Shown piece by piece: positions 17,599-29,404 of a stretch of 64,000 nucleotides of DNA. The translations under genes were made by a program, and so were the position numbers. The notes beneath the pieces are model-generated. The model saw only the letters and a program-made list of their open reading frames with translations, was not told where the DNA came from and ran no database searches. Position 1 is the stretch's first letter. Each line of letters begins with the position of its first letter. The stretch is from Prorocentrum cordatum. Lineage: Eukaryota > Sar > Dinophyceae > Prorocentrales > Prorocentraceae. The stretch covers positions 1 through 64,000 of the forward strand of contig CAUYUJ010001311.1 of assembly GCA_963575745.1 (NCBI GenBank), read 5' to 3'.

Positions 17599-20456
17599 CT
17601 ATGCCTTGGGCTTGAACGCTATCTCCTCGACCTTTTTGGCGGCCTTGGAGCGCGGGGCGCGGTCGTCGTCGATCTGCGCGCCCGCTACCCGCTGCCGCCT
17701 CGACGCCTGGCGGGGGGCGCGAATGGATTCGATCAGCTCGCGGCGACGGTCGGCCGCAACGATCCAGCGGACCTTGCCCTCCTTCTCGCTGCCCTGACAC
17801 TCGGCGACGAATCAGCGCGTCGCCCGGAACGAGTGCTTCTGAGGGGCCTTCTCGCCAGCCGCCGCCGCCGCCGCCTTCGAGGCTAGGAGGGCCTGCAGTT
17901 GGTCGCTCTCGGTCATGCCCTCCGACAGGGCAGCTTCTTGCTCGCGAAAAGCCATTTGTAGTGGCGCAGAGAACCGCTCGGAACAGGGCGTCGGGGCGCT
18001 TGCCCTCGGGATGCACTCACTGCGCGCGCCTCGCCCTTCTCCGCGGCCGCCGCCGTTGCCGCCTCGCCCCCGGAGTCGTGGGGGCCCATCGATGGGTCCA
18101 GGCCCAGCTTCAGTTTGGCCTTGCCGTCGAGCTCGAGGACCCCGTTGTTGTCGCGGTGGGCGGCGCGGTGGCCGTCCTCGCGTTAGAGAACAAGTTCGGC
18201 CATCTCCCTCAACAGCGCCCGCTCCGTGCTGGACATGGAAGAGCTGGCGTCCCCGCGTCCGTTCGCCCCCTCGCCCTCGGCCCTGTGGCGTTTGGCGGGC
18301 TTGGCTGGGGCTCCCTTGGACGCCCCCATGAACGTCGGGAGACAGGCCCGGTGGTGGAGGCGGTGGTGGGGGGTCGGGGTGGGCCCCCCGAAGCGGCTTG
18401 AGCCTTGACAGCAACGGCGGCATGACAACGACCCCGAACGTGATTCTTGAGGGAGTAAATTCTTGTGAACTGGGCCTCGCATTTGGCACGCTGGAGCGAG
18501 GGGGTCTGCGTCGGCGCCACCCCAGTCATATGTTCATGGCGTTAGCGACCTAGGTGGGCGTTGAGAGCGCGGCTGTGCTGAGACACAAGATTGCAGATGT
18601 GGCAGCGATGGTGAACCTCATCAGGGCCTCCCTCATCATGGCCTCCCGCTCCTCCGTCACCTCCTCCACCCACGGGCCCTTCAGGGGCCATTGCGCGATT
18701 GTGTCCACGTCGATCCTCAACCGTCGAGCTGGCGCTGCGGGCCATAGCGAGGCGCGCCCTGGGGAGCTCTCGGAAGAGCTCGGGGGACGACGAAGCCAGG
18801 ATAGCAGGCTGACATTGCATTTCTGGCGGAAGCGCAGCGCACAGGCACGCCAGATCAGCAAGCAGTTGCCAGTGGCGGTCGGTTGTTCTGCCCGCCCATT
18901 CAAAATATACGGCCCCCAGCAAGCGCGCTCTCACCGCAACCGGGGCATCGTGGGGGGCAGCCGCAGGCTTGTAGATGGGTAGGAGCATTCCCCATCCACC
19001 ACAAGAGTCGTCGGTAGCGCAAGTCAGACTGGATAGGTTGTGCCTTGAGCCGTCGGCGTACCTCCTCGTTCGTAGTCGCTGTCACGTGGGCTGGAAGCTT
19101 CGCCACGCTGCAGACCTTTGTAGCCTGCCACCGCTCTAGATGGGTCAGGGGCCCGTCGCACAGGATGCGTACCTCTAGACCGCGCAGGGCGATCGCGCGC
19201 ACAAATGAGAGCCACAATCGCGCGCGGAGCTGAAGAGGGATGCAACTTTTACGGAAGACTTTGGGGGCAAGGCGAGCGCGAGCAACTTTCGCCTTGCGGA
19301 CGCGGGCCTCCGCCGTTGCGCCACTCAATCCAGTTGCTGACATCTGAAGTCCCCAGTATTGCGCTGCATCCTGTGGGTGGAGAGGGCGTCCGTCACGCAT
19401 CGCCCCCGTCGAACGCGTAGCGGTATCCTTGTTAAGGCGTCGGTGGCCGCGGCCAATGGCCACTGCAAAGACCTTTGTCTTGGGCGCATTCACGTGATAG
19501 TCCTTGGCCAGCAGCGCTGACGCGATGAAGGCCAAGAAAAAACCGGCGACCCCCGTCCAACCCTCGAAGACAACAAGCGCGATTAGGTCGTCAACAAAGC
19601 ACACGCGGGATACATCGAGACATGTGGTGACGTCCTCGACGCCCAGGGTGGCAGTGATCGGCGGGATGGCGCGCTCCTCCTTGGCAACGCGAAGCGCTTT
19701 GAGCAAGACGTTGCGCGCCATGATGAACAGGAGCGGCCCTTCGACCGAACCCTGTTGAACCCCCAGTTGGACAGCTAGCTTCGCCACCACTCGGCCTGAC
19801 TCCGGGTCGTTAGACAAGTAGCAGGTGCCGTTGTGCAATTCGGAGCACAGGAGGGTGAGCCCAGCAGACTCGACCAGGCGGTGGACCTCGGACCAGATGG
19901 CATCCCTGGGCAGAAGGTCGAAGGCTTTCTCCAGGTCAACCAAGACGCCCAACAAAATTTTACCCGACTTGCAGTGTCTGGCCCCGACCCCGCGAAATAT
20001 GTCGCCTAGCATCGCTCTGGCATCTCGAGTGGCACGCTTCGCCGTGGCCCCGAACTGGGTGGGCCCGATGAATGGTCATACCATGAACTTGAAGACACCC
20101 TTGCCGAGGTGGTCGAGGATGTTGAGCGTCCTGTCGTGATCGCGGGCGTTGGTGCCATCGCCTTTGGGCTTGCGTAGCTGTGGCGTGACGCCATCTTTGA
20201 ACTGTGTGGGGATCTGAGCGCAACTGGCAGCACCCTGGATCAGCGACTGCACCGCAGTAGTAACTGTCGAACCCGCCATCTTCCAGAGCTCAGCCACCAC
20301 ACCACGCGGGCGTGGGTGTCCGCCTGGCGTAGTGCCGATAGTTGGGGCGGCCTCGTGGTTGGGCATGAGGTCGATGATGTGCTTGACGTCGCTAGTGGCG
20401 CAAACATCCACCACCGGGCCCTGAGGCACGACGAGTTGGAGCGTCCTCATGATAAG
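17599..20456 (-). mobile_element. 5'-truncated, decayed LINE-type retrotransposon
   Basis: Reading from 20456 downward on the minus strand: RT finger region (GVVAELWKMAGSTVTTAVQS, KDGVTPQLRKPKGDG, DHLGKGVFKFMV), palm motif A (GVLVDLEKAFD), motif B (GVQQGSVEGPLLF), motif C FVDD (about 19590), motif D-like (HVNAPKTKV), thumb/connection, then two C2H2-like fingers (CHICNLVSQHSRALNAH; CEAQFTRIYSLKNH), then a second short reading region ending KAAKKVEEIAFKPKA-stop at 17599-17601. The RT frame is continuous from 20456 to 18900 except for a TGA at 20076-20078. Between RT and fingers the frame shifts near 18985. In-frame TAA lies at 18542-18544 and 18183-18185, and TGA at 17812-17814. No endonuclease domain precedes the RT; the adjacent DNA is TA repeats and a different repeat family, consistent with 5' truncation. 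It is non-functional as written. Confidence 0.8.
18900..20456 (-). pseudogene. reverse transcriptase domain with one in-frame TGA
   Basis: This is the RT portion of the element above. Twenty-one sense codons separate the TGA (20076-20078) from the next methionine at 20012, in the same frame, and the protein reads through sensibly (KFMV-stop-PFIGPTQFGATAKRATRD). Reading the TGA as CGA (Arg), one transition away at a CpG, gives a continuous RT. The catalytic Asp residues of motif A (DLEKAFD) and motif C (FVDD) are present. Confidence 0.75.
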
Positions 20457-20511
20457 TATTCCAAGGTATCGATGTTGACACATATATTTACACACGCATG
20501 GATACATACAT

Positions 20512-20570
20512 ATATATATATATATATATGTACCTGTATATACACATATACATGTACATGTGTATGTTCT
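20512..20570. repeat. (TA)n and TACATG microsatellite
   Basis: ATATATAT followed by ACATATACATGTACATGTGT marks the junction between the truncated LINE and the composite repeat. Confidence 0.9.
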
Positions 20571-22712
20571 GTAGGGGGTCCCGCAGCCCGGACTTCCGGG
20601 TGCTGCTGGGCGCTCTCGAACACTCTTGGGCGCTCTCGCGCGCCCTTGGGGGGTCCCCGCGTGACTTTTCGAGAAGCCAAGAGCGCGGTGTTCGGCACAT
20701 GCATGTCCAACATGGTTCCAAATGGCCCCAGGGACCGTCTTGGAGCTCTCTTGGGCCGACTTAGAGGCCCTGCAGGGCGGCCCAGAAGGCCATCGTCACA
20801 TGCCATTGGTTGTTGTGTGCTTTTCGCGCTACCGCTTCAGAGCGTCCAAGACTGCCCGAGAGGCGCTCAATATCATCCCAGAACGGCCCAAGAACCCCCA
20901 AGTGGGGCCCCAGAGGCCCCCAAGACGGCCCCAAGATAGGGCACACGAAGTGACACATTTTGAGCCCTCCGCCCCAAGATGGCCCTAATATACCCCCACA
21001 GGTCCCGCCCAAGAGGCCCCAAGAGGCCCAAAAGAGAGCCCGAGAGGCCTGAATTAGGCCCCAGGAGACCCACAAGACGCCCGAATGCACCCCCAAAGCC
21101 GCCTGCAAGAGGCATCCGAAAGGCATCCAGGACGCCTCTGACCTACAACCCAGGCGCGGTGGCGGAATGTGCCGAAAGCCGCTAGATCCACCGCCCCCTG
21201 TCGATTCATCGCAGGGTTGCCTGGCGTGCCGAATCATTACGGATTTGGTTTTGGTTCTTCCCCCCTCCCCCAAAAAAACTCTTGAGGTTTCGGCCCGTCC
21301 CGCCGGCCACCCGGAAGGCTCCCAGTTTTCGAAATGATTCGCTCAAGATGGCCCAAGATGGCCTCCAAGATGGGCCAAGCTGGCCTCCAAATCCGCTCAA
21401 GATGGTCCAAGACGGCCTCCCATACGGCCCAAGAGAGTCCAAGACGGAGGCCTCCAAGACGGCCCAAGAGGCCTCCAAGAGGTCCTCCAGGAGGGCCCGG
21501 AGAGGCCAAAATCACTGATTGTCCTTAGGTTTTTGAAAAATTTAAGCATTCGCTTCTTCTCGGCTTTCCGACGACCCACGACGGCCCAAGAGGCCCCCAA
21601 GATCGCCCCCCACAGCGCCCACGAGGCCTCCAAGATGGCCTCAGGACTGCCCAGTAGGCCCCCAAGACGGCCCCAAGAGGGCACGAAGACTACCCAAGAG
21701 GCCTCCAAGACGCCCAAGATGGCCTCTAAGACGGCCCTGGAGCACCCCAAGAGGGCCCAAAGTCGGCCCAGAAAGGCTCCCCAAACGGCTTCCGACGGCG
21801 TCAGACGGGCCAGGAGCCCACCAAGATGGCCGAACTTGGCTCGAAGCTGGCCCAAGACGGCCCAAGAGGCCTCCAAGAGGGCCTCCAGGAAGGCAATAAA
21901 AGGCCCTACACATTGATTCCCCCTAGGTTACCGAAGGATTTTGACATTTGCTTCGTTTCGGCCTTCCGACGGCCCGATACGGCCCAAGAGCCCCCAAAGA
22001 TCGCCCAGGGATCGCCCAAGAGGCCTCCAAGATGGCCCCAGAGCGGCCCAATAGGCCCCCAAGACAGCCCCAAGAGGCCCCCAAAACGGCCCAGGAGGCT
22101 TTCAAGACGCCCAAGGTTGCCCCCAAGACGGCCCTGGAGAATTCCAAGAGGGCCCCGAGTCGGCCCAGAGAGGCACCCCAAACGGCTTCCGACGACGTCG
22201 GACGGGCCAGGGGCCCACCAAGACGGCCGAAGATGGCACTAAGATGGCCCAAAACGGCTCAAGAGGCCTCCAAGAGGGCCGCCAGGAAGGCCCGAAAAGA
22301 CCAAAATCATTGATGTCCCATGAGTTGGTGAAGGAGTGTGGCATTTGCTTTTTCCAGCCTTCCGACTGCCCGAGGCAGTCCAAGTGCCCCCGAAGATCGC
22401 CCAAGAGGCCCAAGACAGCCCCAAGAGGCCCCCAGAACGGCCTAAGAGGCATACAAGACGCCCACGATGGCCTCCAGGACGGCCCAAGAGCCCTCCAAGG
22501 CGTCCTCCAAGAAGGCCCGAAAGGGTCAAAATGGCATCCAGGCGGCCAAGATGACCTTCAAGATGCCCACGTGTTCCCCGAAGACTTTCCAAACCGATTC
22601 GGGGAACACATGGCCCAATAGCTTGGCAGGTCTGGCCAAAACGTTCGGCCAAATAGGCGCTTCCACAAAGGCAGCGGGCGGCGGTGATTCGCCGTAGGCG
22701 TCTTCGATAATG
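20570..22712. repeat. composite dispersed repeat, copy 1 (GCCCAAGANGGCC family, ~390-bp higher-order units)
   Basis: Dominated by degenerate 10-13 bp units of the type CCCAAGACGGCC/CCTCCAAGATGG. Three larger units recur, each opening with a T-rich phrase followed by CTTTCCGACG/CCTTCCGACGG: near 21524, 21921 and 22316, a period of about 395 bp. A distinctive left segment (GAAAGCCGCTAGATCCACCG, about 21177-21200) and right segment (GATTCGCCGTAGGCGTCTTC, about 22686-22705) also occur in copy 2 at 33850-35812. All frames are open because the units lack stops. I see no coding signal. Confidence 0.85.
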
Positions 22713-22858
22713 CACCAAGGCTATCCCAAAGCACCCTGGGAGCTGAAGGGAACCTCAAAACGCTTCCAGACGCCCCGAGAAGGCCACGACCCCCAGATGG
22801 CAACGCAAGGGGCCATGAGAAACCGCAGGGACGTCACGCAACAACACTGGAGATTCCT

Positions 22859-23010
22859 CCTTCTGCTCCTCCTCCTCCTCCTCCTCCTCCTCCTCCTCCT
22901 CCTCCTCCTCCTCCCCCTCCTCCTCCTCCCCCTTCTCCTCCTCCTCCTCCTCCTCCTCCTCCTTCTCCTCCTCCTCCTCCCCCTCCTCCTCCACCTCCTC
23001 CTCCCTCAAG
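22859..23010. repeat. (CTC)n/(TCC)n tract
   Basis: Nearly pure CTC triplets with CTT and CCC interruptions, 150 bp beyond the end of composite repeat copy 1. Similar tracts lie at 31276-31535, 35462-35625 and 37860-38030. Confidence 0.95.
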
Positions 23011-23439
23011 AGTCCTGCGGCCCTTTTTCCACAAGCAGCGGAGCGAGCATCGGAGAGCAACACCAGGCAGGAACATCAGGCAGCAACAGCAGGAACCATC
23101 AAGCAACACCGCCCAGCAGGAATATGAAGCAACAGTCTGCAGAAACCAATGGCGCACGAACATAAACAGACACGAGCAACACACTCCGCGAACGGCGTCC
23201 ACGACATTATTGCATGTTGTGCGCGCGTGCCCCCAAAAAAGAACGCATGCACGCGTATGCCGTTACGGCGACGTTCGTGGATGTTGCCTGCACCATTGAC
23301 GTGGATTGGGGTCGTTGACTGCCCCACTAGCGTGGGTTGGCCATTTGGCATTTGATGTTTCCCAATGGCGGCGAGTCGCTTCTAGAAAACAGCGATTGCC
23401 CGAGACGTGCCGAACACCTTTGCCATGCGTGGCGGACAT

Positions 23440-24410
23440 ATGCGCGATCAACGCTGCCCTCGTCTCCGCCGTGCTTCCCAGGAGCTCACGGAACAGGCAA
23501 TTCGTAGCCACCCAGGGTGCCGCGAGGTCGCGGCTGGACCCGCGCCTCTCCCTACTCCGCCGTGCCTCCCAGGAGCCCACGAACGTGGCAACTTGCGCAG
23601 ATCGCAGCATCCAAGGAAGCGGCGAAGTCTCGTATGGGTGCACGTGGCAATGGCCCCCGACTCCGCTGAACTTCCCAGGGGTCCGCGAAAGTTTGGACAT
23701 TTGCGCACAAGTTCGCGCAGTTCGCAACCACGCGTGCGTAGCCTTCGACCCCCGGGACCACCCTGGAGCCCACGAAAGCGACGACAGTTGCGAAGTTCGC
23801 AGCCCCCCAAAACCGCGAGTTCTCGACTGGGTCCGCGTACTCCCCACTTCCGCCGTGCCTTCCGGGACCCCACGGTAGTGGCGACAATTGCAGAGCTCGC
23901 AGCCACCCAGTGAGCAGCGAGGCCCCGTCTGGGTCTGCGTGCTCCCCCACGCTGCCATGCCTCCCTGGAACCCACGAGGTGGCGACGGCTGCGCACTTCG
24001 CAGCCCCCCAAGGGACCGAGACGTCCCAGCTGGGCCCGCGTACTCCCCACTTCCGCCGTGCCTTCCGGGACCCCACGGTAGTGGCGACAATTGCAAAGCT
24101 CGCAGCCACCCAGTGAGCAGCGAGGCCCCGTCTGGGTCTGCGTGCTCCCGCACGCTGCCATGCCTCCCTGGAACCCACGAGGTGGCGACGGCTGCGAACT
24201 TCGCAACCCCCCAAGGGACCGAGACGTACCAACTGGGTCTGCGTACTCCCCCACCCCGCCGTGCCCCCCAGAAGCCTACGAAAGTGGCGACGGTCGCACA
24301 CTTCGCAGCCACCCAAGGAGCAGCGAGGTCCCGTCCCGGTTTGCGTCCTCCCCTACTCCGCCGTGCCCCCCAGGAGTCCACGAAAGTGGCGACCGTTACC
24401 CAAGTCGACC
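23440..24410. repeat. ~101-bp minisatellite with 203-bp higher-order period
   Basis: About ten monomers each contain CCGCCGTGCCTCCCAGGAGC-like and CACGAAAGTGGCGAC-like phrases. GGTAGTGGCGACAATTGC occurs at 23874 and again at 24077, exactly 203 bp apart, with near-identical flanks, so the central part is organised as dimers. A 502-codon minus-strand ORF spans the array only because the period leaves the frame open; it starts in unrelated RT sequence and is not a gene. Confidence 0.85.
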
Positions 24411-24539
24411 TTCGAACGCGTCTGGCGTTCACGGTCCCGCTGGCCCCGATCCGGAACGGCCAAACAGAATAGCCCGAACCATGTCGACCACTTGCCCCGC
24501 AGCAGGACTCGTGGAACTGCTGTTTCTGCAGCCGCCTGC

Positions 24540-26430
24540 ATATGGAGCCAGATGCGACACCGCAAATCGCCTGTGGCGTGAGCTTCCCGATGCAACGCGT
24601 TCCAAATTGACGATCTCCTACGGGGCATCGAAAACCTGCGTACGCCTTGCAGATCAGATGCGTCGCGCCAGCGCGGAGTAGGCGAAATTCAACGGCGGGC
24701 CAACTGGCAGGCAACTCGTCCAGCTCCATCGAGAAGTTCAAAGTGGAGGCGATGTAGACGCGGTAGACCACCGCGGCAAATTGCAGCCCGAGTGCGATAT
24801 TCTTTCATCGGCGGGCGCGGCCAGGCGCTTTCTCCATGGCCGCGCCCCAGCCCCGCCATGGGCTTGGGCCCAGAAAGAAACCTAGAGATTTTGCTCAGAG
24901 CTGGCACTGCACGAGCCCCCACGTAGGAAAGCGGGCCGCGATGTTATACAACCCCTCCTCGGGCGCGCGGTTTCCGAGCAGTGCGACGACCACCGTGCGG
25001 AGGTTCAACCGCAGGCCCGACACCGCTGCGAACGTGCTGAAGAGGGGAAGCGGCCAAGGGGAGCGCCTCGTCATCCGCGTACCAGAAAACACAGTTACGA
25101 GGACACCCGCGTAAGCCCGCACTGTTGCCGAAGGTCGTGTCCTGCCTAACCTCCGCAGCAACGGATCGACTACAACGGCAACACAACAATGGCGATAAGC
25201 GATAGCGGGCAGCCCTGCCTGATACCAGCCTGAATCCGGAAGCCTTGATGCAATTGCCCTCTGGCGGCGATCTTGCAGCCGTACCCCCCGTGCGGGCCCT
25301 CAACAAATGAGCGCACCGACGGCGGCAGACCCATTTGGCGAAAGGCGCGCGAAAAACTCGTGCGCGAGCGACGGGCCGCGAGCCCACGGGAACGCCGCGA
25401 TGGGAAACCGCGGCTGGCCCCTTGAACTGCAGGGAAAGCTCACCCATGGCGGCGTCCACGTCGACAAACATTTTCAACGTCGAACGCCCCGCCCAAAAGC
25501 AGTGCTGCATGTTACAGATTGCGCTGTCCAGGAGGGTCTCGTTCCGCAACCTGAGGGCGCTTGCAAACAAAAGCTTGTCCTTGTGCACGATGCTGGGCGG
25601 CATCACGTGCTGCGCCCTGGTGTACGCCACTCCCGCGGACGAGATCCTGGGCTCTCCTTTGACAGGAAGACCATAGTAGCTTCATTGGACGCGGAATGTC
25701 CATCTGCGTCGAGCGGGGAAGCAGCGCCCAGCGCGGCAGTGCCAGCATCGGATTCCAGAAGCTGCGCGACCTCCAACAACGCATTCTTTGCCAGCGGGCC
25801 AAGGCGGCGCCAAGCAGCGTACGTGATGCCGTTAGGGCCAGCGCCTGGCTGCAAAGTGAGCTCCAGGGCCCGCTCGATGTCCTCCTTGCGGACGCGTCAG
25901 ACCTCCGGGCGTGCCAGAAGAGGGCGCAGCGCCGTCGCCAGACCATCTGGCGCCTCCAAGGTAGGGCGACGAAATCTACACGTATCCACTGCTCCCTGGC
26001 CAGTCCCATCCTGAATCCAGCAGCTGTGCGTACGCCACGCCCCGCTGGCTTGGCCAGGACGGCGTACACACAGCTCCTGAGTTCAGGATAGGCCTGCCCT
26101 TGGAGCAGTGGATGTGTATAGATTTCGTCGCCCGAGAAGTCTCCCCTGACCCAGTGCTCGATAACCTCCGGCCGCAGCTGGCGGGGAGCGAAGACCTCGC
26201 CCCAAAGCCGCCGGAATATTCGGGCCACCTCTGCGGGGTCTGCGTGCACCGACCCGTCGACGTCCTCGGATACTGTCACGGCCGCAGCCCGGCCGGGAGC
26301 AAGGCGGCGAACCCGCTGCAGAGTCGATGACCGACGCCGCCAGCTGAGACCTCGGGATCCAACTCCGGCAGAGCAGCGCGCAAGTCTCCCAGGTCATCCC
26401 GCAACGCCCGCTTCGCGAGCTCTTATACAT
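24540..26430 (-). mobile_element. decayed LINE-type reverse transcriptase, second element
   Basis: Minus-strand fragments in several frames line up as an RT: VARIFRRLWGEVFAPRQLRP (about 26220), PNGITYAAWRRLGPLA (about 25840), AYTRAQHVMPPSIVHKDKLL (about 25620), CFWAGRSTLKMFVDVDAAMG (motif A region, about 25500), a shifted motif B (LSPLLCCRCSR), YADDEALPLA (motif C, about 25070), then TMKEYRT-like and YRVYIASTLNFSMELDELPA (about 24750) typical of the region after the palm. At least four frame changes are required. It carries no intact ORF. It differs clearly from the first element (YADD rather than FVDD). The 3' limit is uncertain because the 101-bp minisatellite begins nearby. Confidence 0.65.
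25964..26133. repeat. long imperfect inverted repeat (73-bp arms, 24-bp spacer) inside the second RT
   Basis: 25964-26036 and 26061-26133 are reverse complements with about 12 mismatches in 73 (84 percent). The ends GGGCGACGAAATCTA and CGTACGCC match exactly or nearly so. The spacer is 26037-26060. The position of both arms within RT-like text suggests an inverted duplication during decay. Confidence 0.85.
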
Positions 26431-28530
26431 TCAACGCCAACGGAAACAATACGAGACACCATCTTCTAGAAATCGGAAAACGATTTCCATAAACCAAACA
26501 GGATTTCCGAAACAGAACATTAAACGGACATTCTAGACTTGTAAAACTGCTGTCTACAAGCCGCAAGGATTCATAGAAACGGACCCCGAGACCGATCAGT
26601 AAGGAAAAATTGTGTGCCCTCCTCGGGGTCTGCGGGACACCTCCTTCAGAACCGCCTGCTGGAAATGGCGGGTATGCTGAACCTCGCAAATAAGCGAACT
26701 TAAACATCATCGTCAAGGCAAGCTGCAGGCGAACAGGATGAGCCCTCGGTGTCAGGCGATAACTCTATCGAGGGGTCCAAGCAGACCCTGGTCCCCCCCG
26801 AGAGGCGCCGAGAAGGCCTTCGGAACCCGAGTAGACGACGTACGAGGAACCACAAAGCCGCCCTGACGCCCTTCGACAGCCGCCAACTCGGGAGAAGAGC
26901 GAAGCTCGACACTGACAAGCCTCGGCTCACAGATGGACTGGTGCGCGCGAAATTGATACAGCCGCGAATTCTGGCTGGAATGTGTATGTGCGCATGCTGT
27001 CGCTTGCAAACGGCCGCGTGAGCGCCACGTGCAACAATGTCGTGAAGGCTACGGATATGATTCGCTCCGACTTGCTTCCTGCTGCCTGCTGCTGCTGTGT
27101 GAAGAATGCTGTCTCCTGCTGCTGGTCTAACTTCTTGGTACAGTTTGATGTTTTGACTTGGTGCTGTGCTGATTGTTGCTTTTCGCTATGATGCTGCGGA
27201 CGCTGAAGCGGGCGGATGGTATCAGCACTCTTCTGGGATCTGGGGTTTCGGACTCCCCCCGCATTGACGCGTAGCTGGTTTGCCTCACAGGGTCTTCGAC
27301 GCCACGCACGGCGAGGTCCAGGAGCGAGAGGCCGGGGAAAGAGCAAATTAATTGACAACGGGCCCCCGATCGAGCACTACTTGCTCTGATTTGTGGTCAT
27401 GAAGCAATGTCTGGCCACAAGCGTGTGATGAGGCGGGGAGAACAACGAGGGGAAGCGCCCAAGGGGGGCTTTTGAGAACGCACAAGGCGCTGTCAGAGAA
27501 ATGTCAGGGCAAATCTTTGTGCAATATTGCTTGCATGGCTTCGGTGGGCCTCCGAGAACCGATCGGGATTACTATCATGCGTGCGATGGACACTATGCGC
27601 GAACATGGATTGCAGAATTTCACAGAGAGGAGGGGGGAGGCGATACGCAGGACGCCTCCCTGTATGGTTTGTGCCCCATGCAGCCACATGGACGAATCCC
27701 TCCCCCACCACTCCCTTCGGAACCCTCGGGTCCTCTACTCCGACCCTATCTGGGAGGCCTAGAGCCAATTGAAACAACGGCAGCTCTCCAGCCTGGCACA
27801 AAATCTTTCAGAATCCGTTCTCCGTCCCCTCCAATGGGCCAGTCTGACCTGTTGTTGGAAACGAGCTGCCCAGAAATCTCCGACGCGAAGACAACGTCGT
27901 CGGCCGGCCTGGATGCACCACGAAGTCGTCTCTGGCGTGCCCGAAGGTGTTGCCCGTCCTTTCCTTTCGCGGAGGGGGCGCATGGGTTGGGAGCGGAGGT
28001 TGACAAAGATCTAGACTTTCACACGTTAACAAACCTTTCTTGGCCTCCGGGAGGCTTCATGGCGCCACGGCTGGGTCCGCCTGGAACTTCTGGTCTAAAT
28101 GTACCCACCCCTGGGACCCAGACCTCCGACGGCACTATTTCCGTTTATCTGGGCGCTTTTCCTCAATATCGGCTTCTGGGGGCCGTCATGGGGCACTGGA
28201 ACCATCGCAACTAGATCAGCGAGGGTACGGGGTCCCGCATTGAAGAAAACAGATCGTCGGATGTCTGGGAAGGGACGCATCAGTTGGAAGCGGACTTCCC
28301 AAGCTATGTGCTGCAGTTGTTTCGGAGCAAGTTGCGCTGATGGCACCGAAGGTGCCCCTCGATCCGAGGGCTCGCTAGCAGTTCCAGCGGGGCCTGCCAA
28401 ACCCAGCAGCCAGCAGTAGCCAATGAAGGTTGAAATTGTGAGACTGCCGATCACAAGTTGCGCACGACCCGACACAAGTCGAAGAGGGCACGGGCTTGCC
28501 GTACACTGGCCCCAGACCAATCAACATCGA
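26431..28530. other. intergenic, no supported gene
   Basis: 26440-26760 is AT-richer than its surroundings, without open frames of note. A CTGCTG patch lies at about 27080-27125. A 237-codon + strand ORF (27501-28214) has an ATG but no recognisable content and weak codon bias; I do not call it. Confidence 0.4.
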
Positions 28531-28715
28531 ATCCGGATATCGGGTCGAATCGGACATGTGATAAGTGCGTCGGCGCGAGACGTGTGTCGGCACGGAGTTG
28601 AAATCGAATCGGATCGGCTGCGCCATGCGAACATCGGGGCCGCATGGGGTAATCGGAATATCGGAACCGGATCGGGCGGGCCAGAATCGGTATCGAATCG
28701 GATCGGTCGGAGCGA
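28530..28715. repeat. degenerate TCGAATCGGATCGG repeats
   Basis: Units of about 10-14 bp (ATCGAATCGGATCGG, ATCGGAATATCGGAACCGG) recur about eight times with variable spacing. Confidence 0.6.
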
Positions 28716-28867
28716 GATTGACGCTGCAAAGAGCGCACACCTCCAAACCGCTCGGACCGAGCAGGCGACACCTGGACGTTGCAGAGCTGTCCGGTGAGTC
28801 TGGGTGCGCTCTGTTAGTCTCATCATTACAATTTCATCTCAACTGTGCCCGAAGTAGACATGCTCAT

Positions 28868-29220
28868 CTCGACACCACCATCACAATCACCATCACCATC
28901 ACCATCCCCAGCATGATCATCATCAACCTCATCATAATCATCATCATCATCAGCTTCATCATGACCATTCGCATCATCATCATCCCCACCCTCAGCAACA
29001 CCGTCGCCATCAGCATCGGCATCGGCATCAGCACCACGACCACCACCACCACCATCGTCATCATAACCACCCGCATCATCTTCATCTTCATCTTCAGCAT
29101 TATCATCATCTTCATCGTCGTCATTCTGATCAGCAGTATCACCATCGTCACCATCATCACCATCACCATCACCATCACCATCACCATCACCATCACCATC
29201 ACCATCACCATCATCATCAA

Positions 29221-29273
<53 letters not shown>

Positions 29274-29276
29274 CAA
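28868..29276. repeat. (CAT)n / (CATCAC)n array
   Basis: An interrupted CAT/CAC/ATC triplet array ends in a near-perfect (CATCAC)n then (CAT)n stretch at about 29150-29272. ORFs across it encode poly-Asp, poly-Met or poly-Ile and are artefacts. Confidence 0.95.
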
Positions 29277-29404
29277 CCGCCACCACCCGCCACCACCATC
29301 GCGGCTCAGGGGGCTGCGGGGCATGGGCAAGGCAGGGCAGCGGGAGGCCCTCATGGCAGGCGTTCCCGCGTGCATCGGCTGGAGGGGGAGGAACATACGG
29401 TCCG

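Noticed and set aside
23263-24771. 502-codon minus-strand ORF
   Set aside because: It starts in degraded RT sequence and then runs through the 101-bp minisatellite. The open frame is a by-product of repeat period and GC content, and all monomers translate alike in other frames too.
27501-28214. 237-codon + strand ORF with ATG
   Set aside because: Pro/Gly/Ser-rich, no conserved-looking segments, overlapping open frames on both strands, no acceptor-like site.
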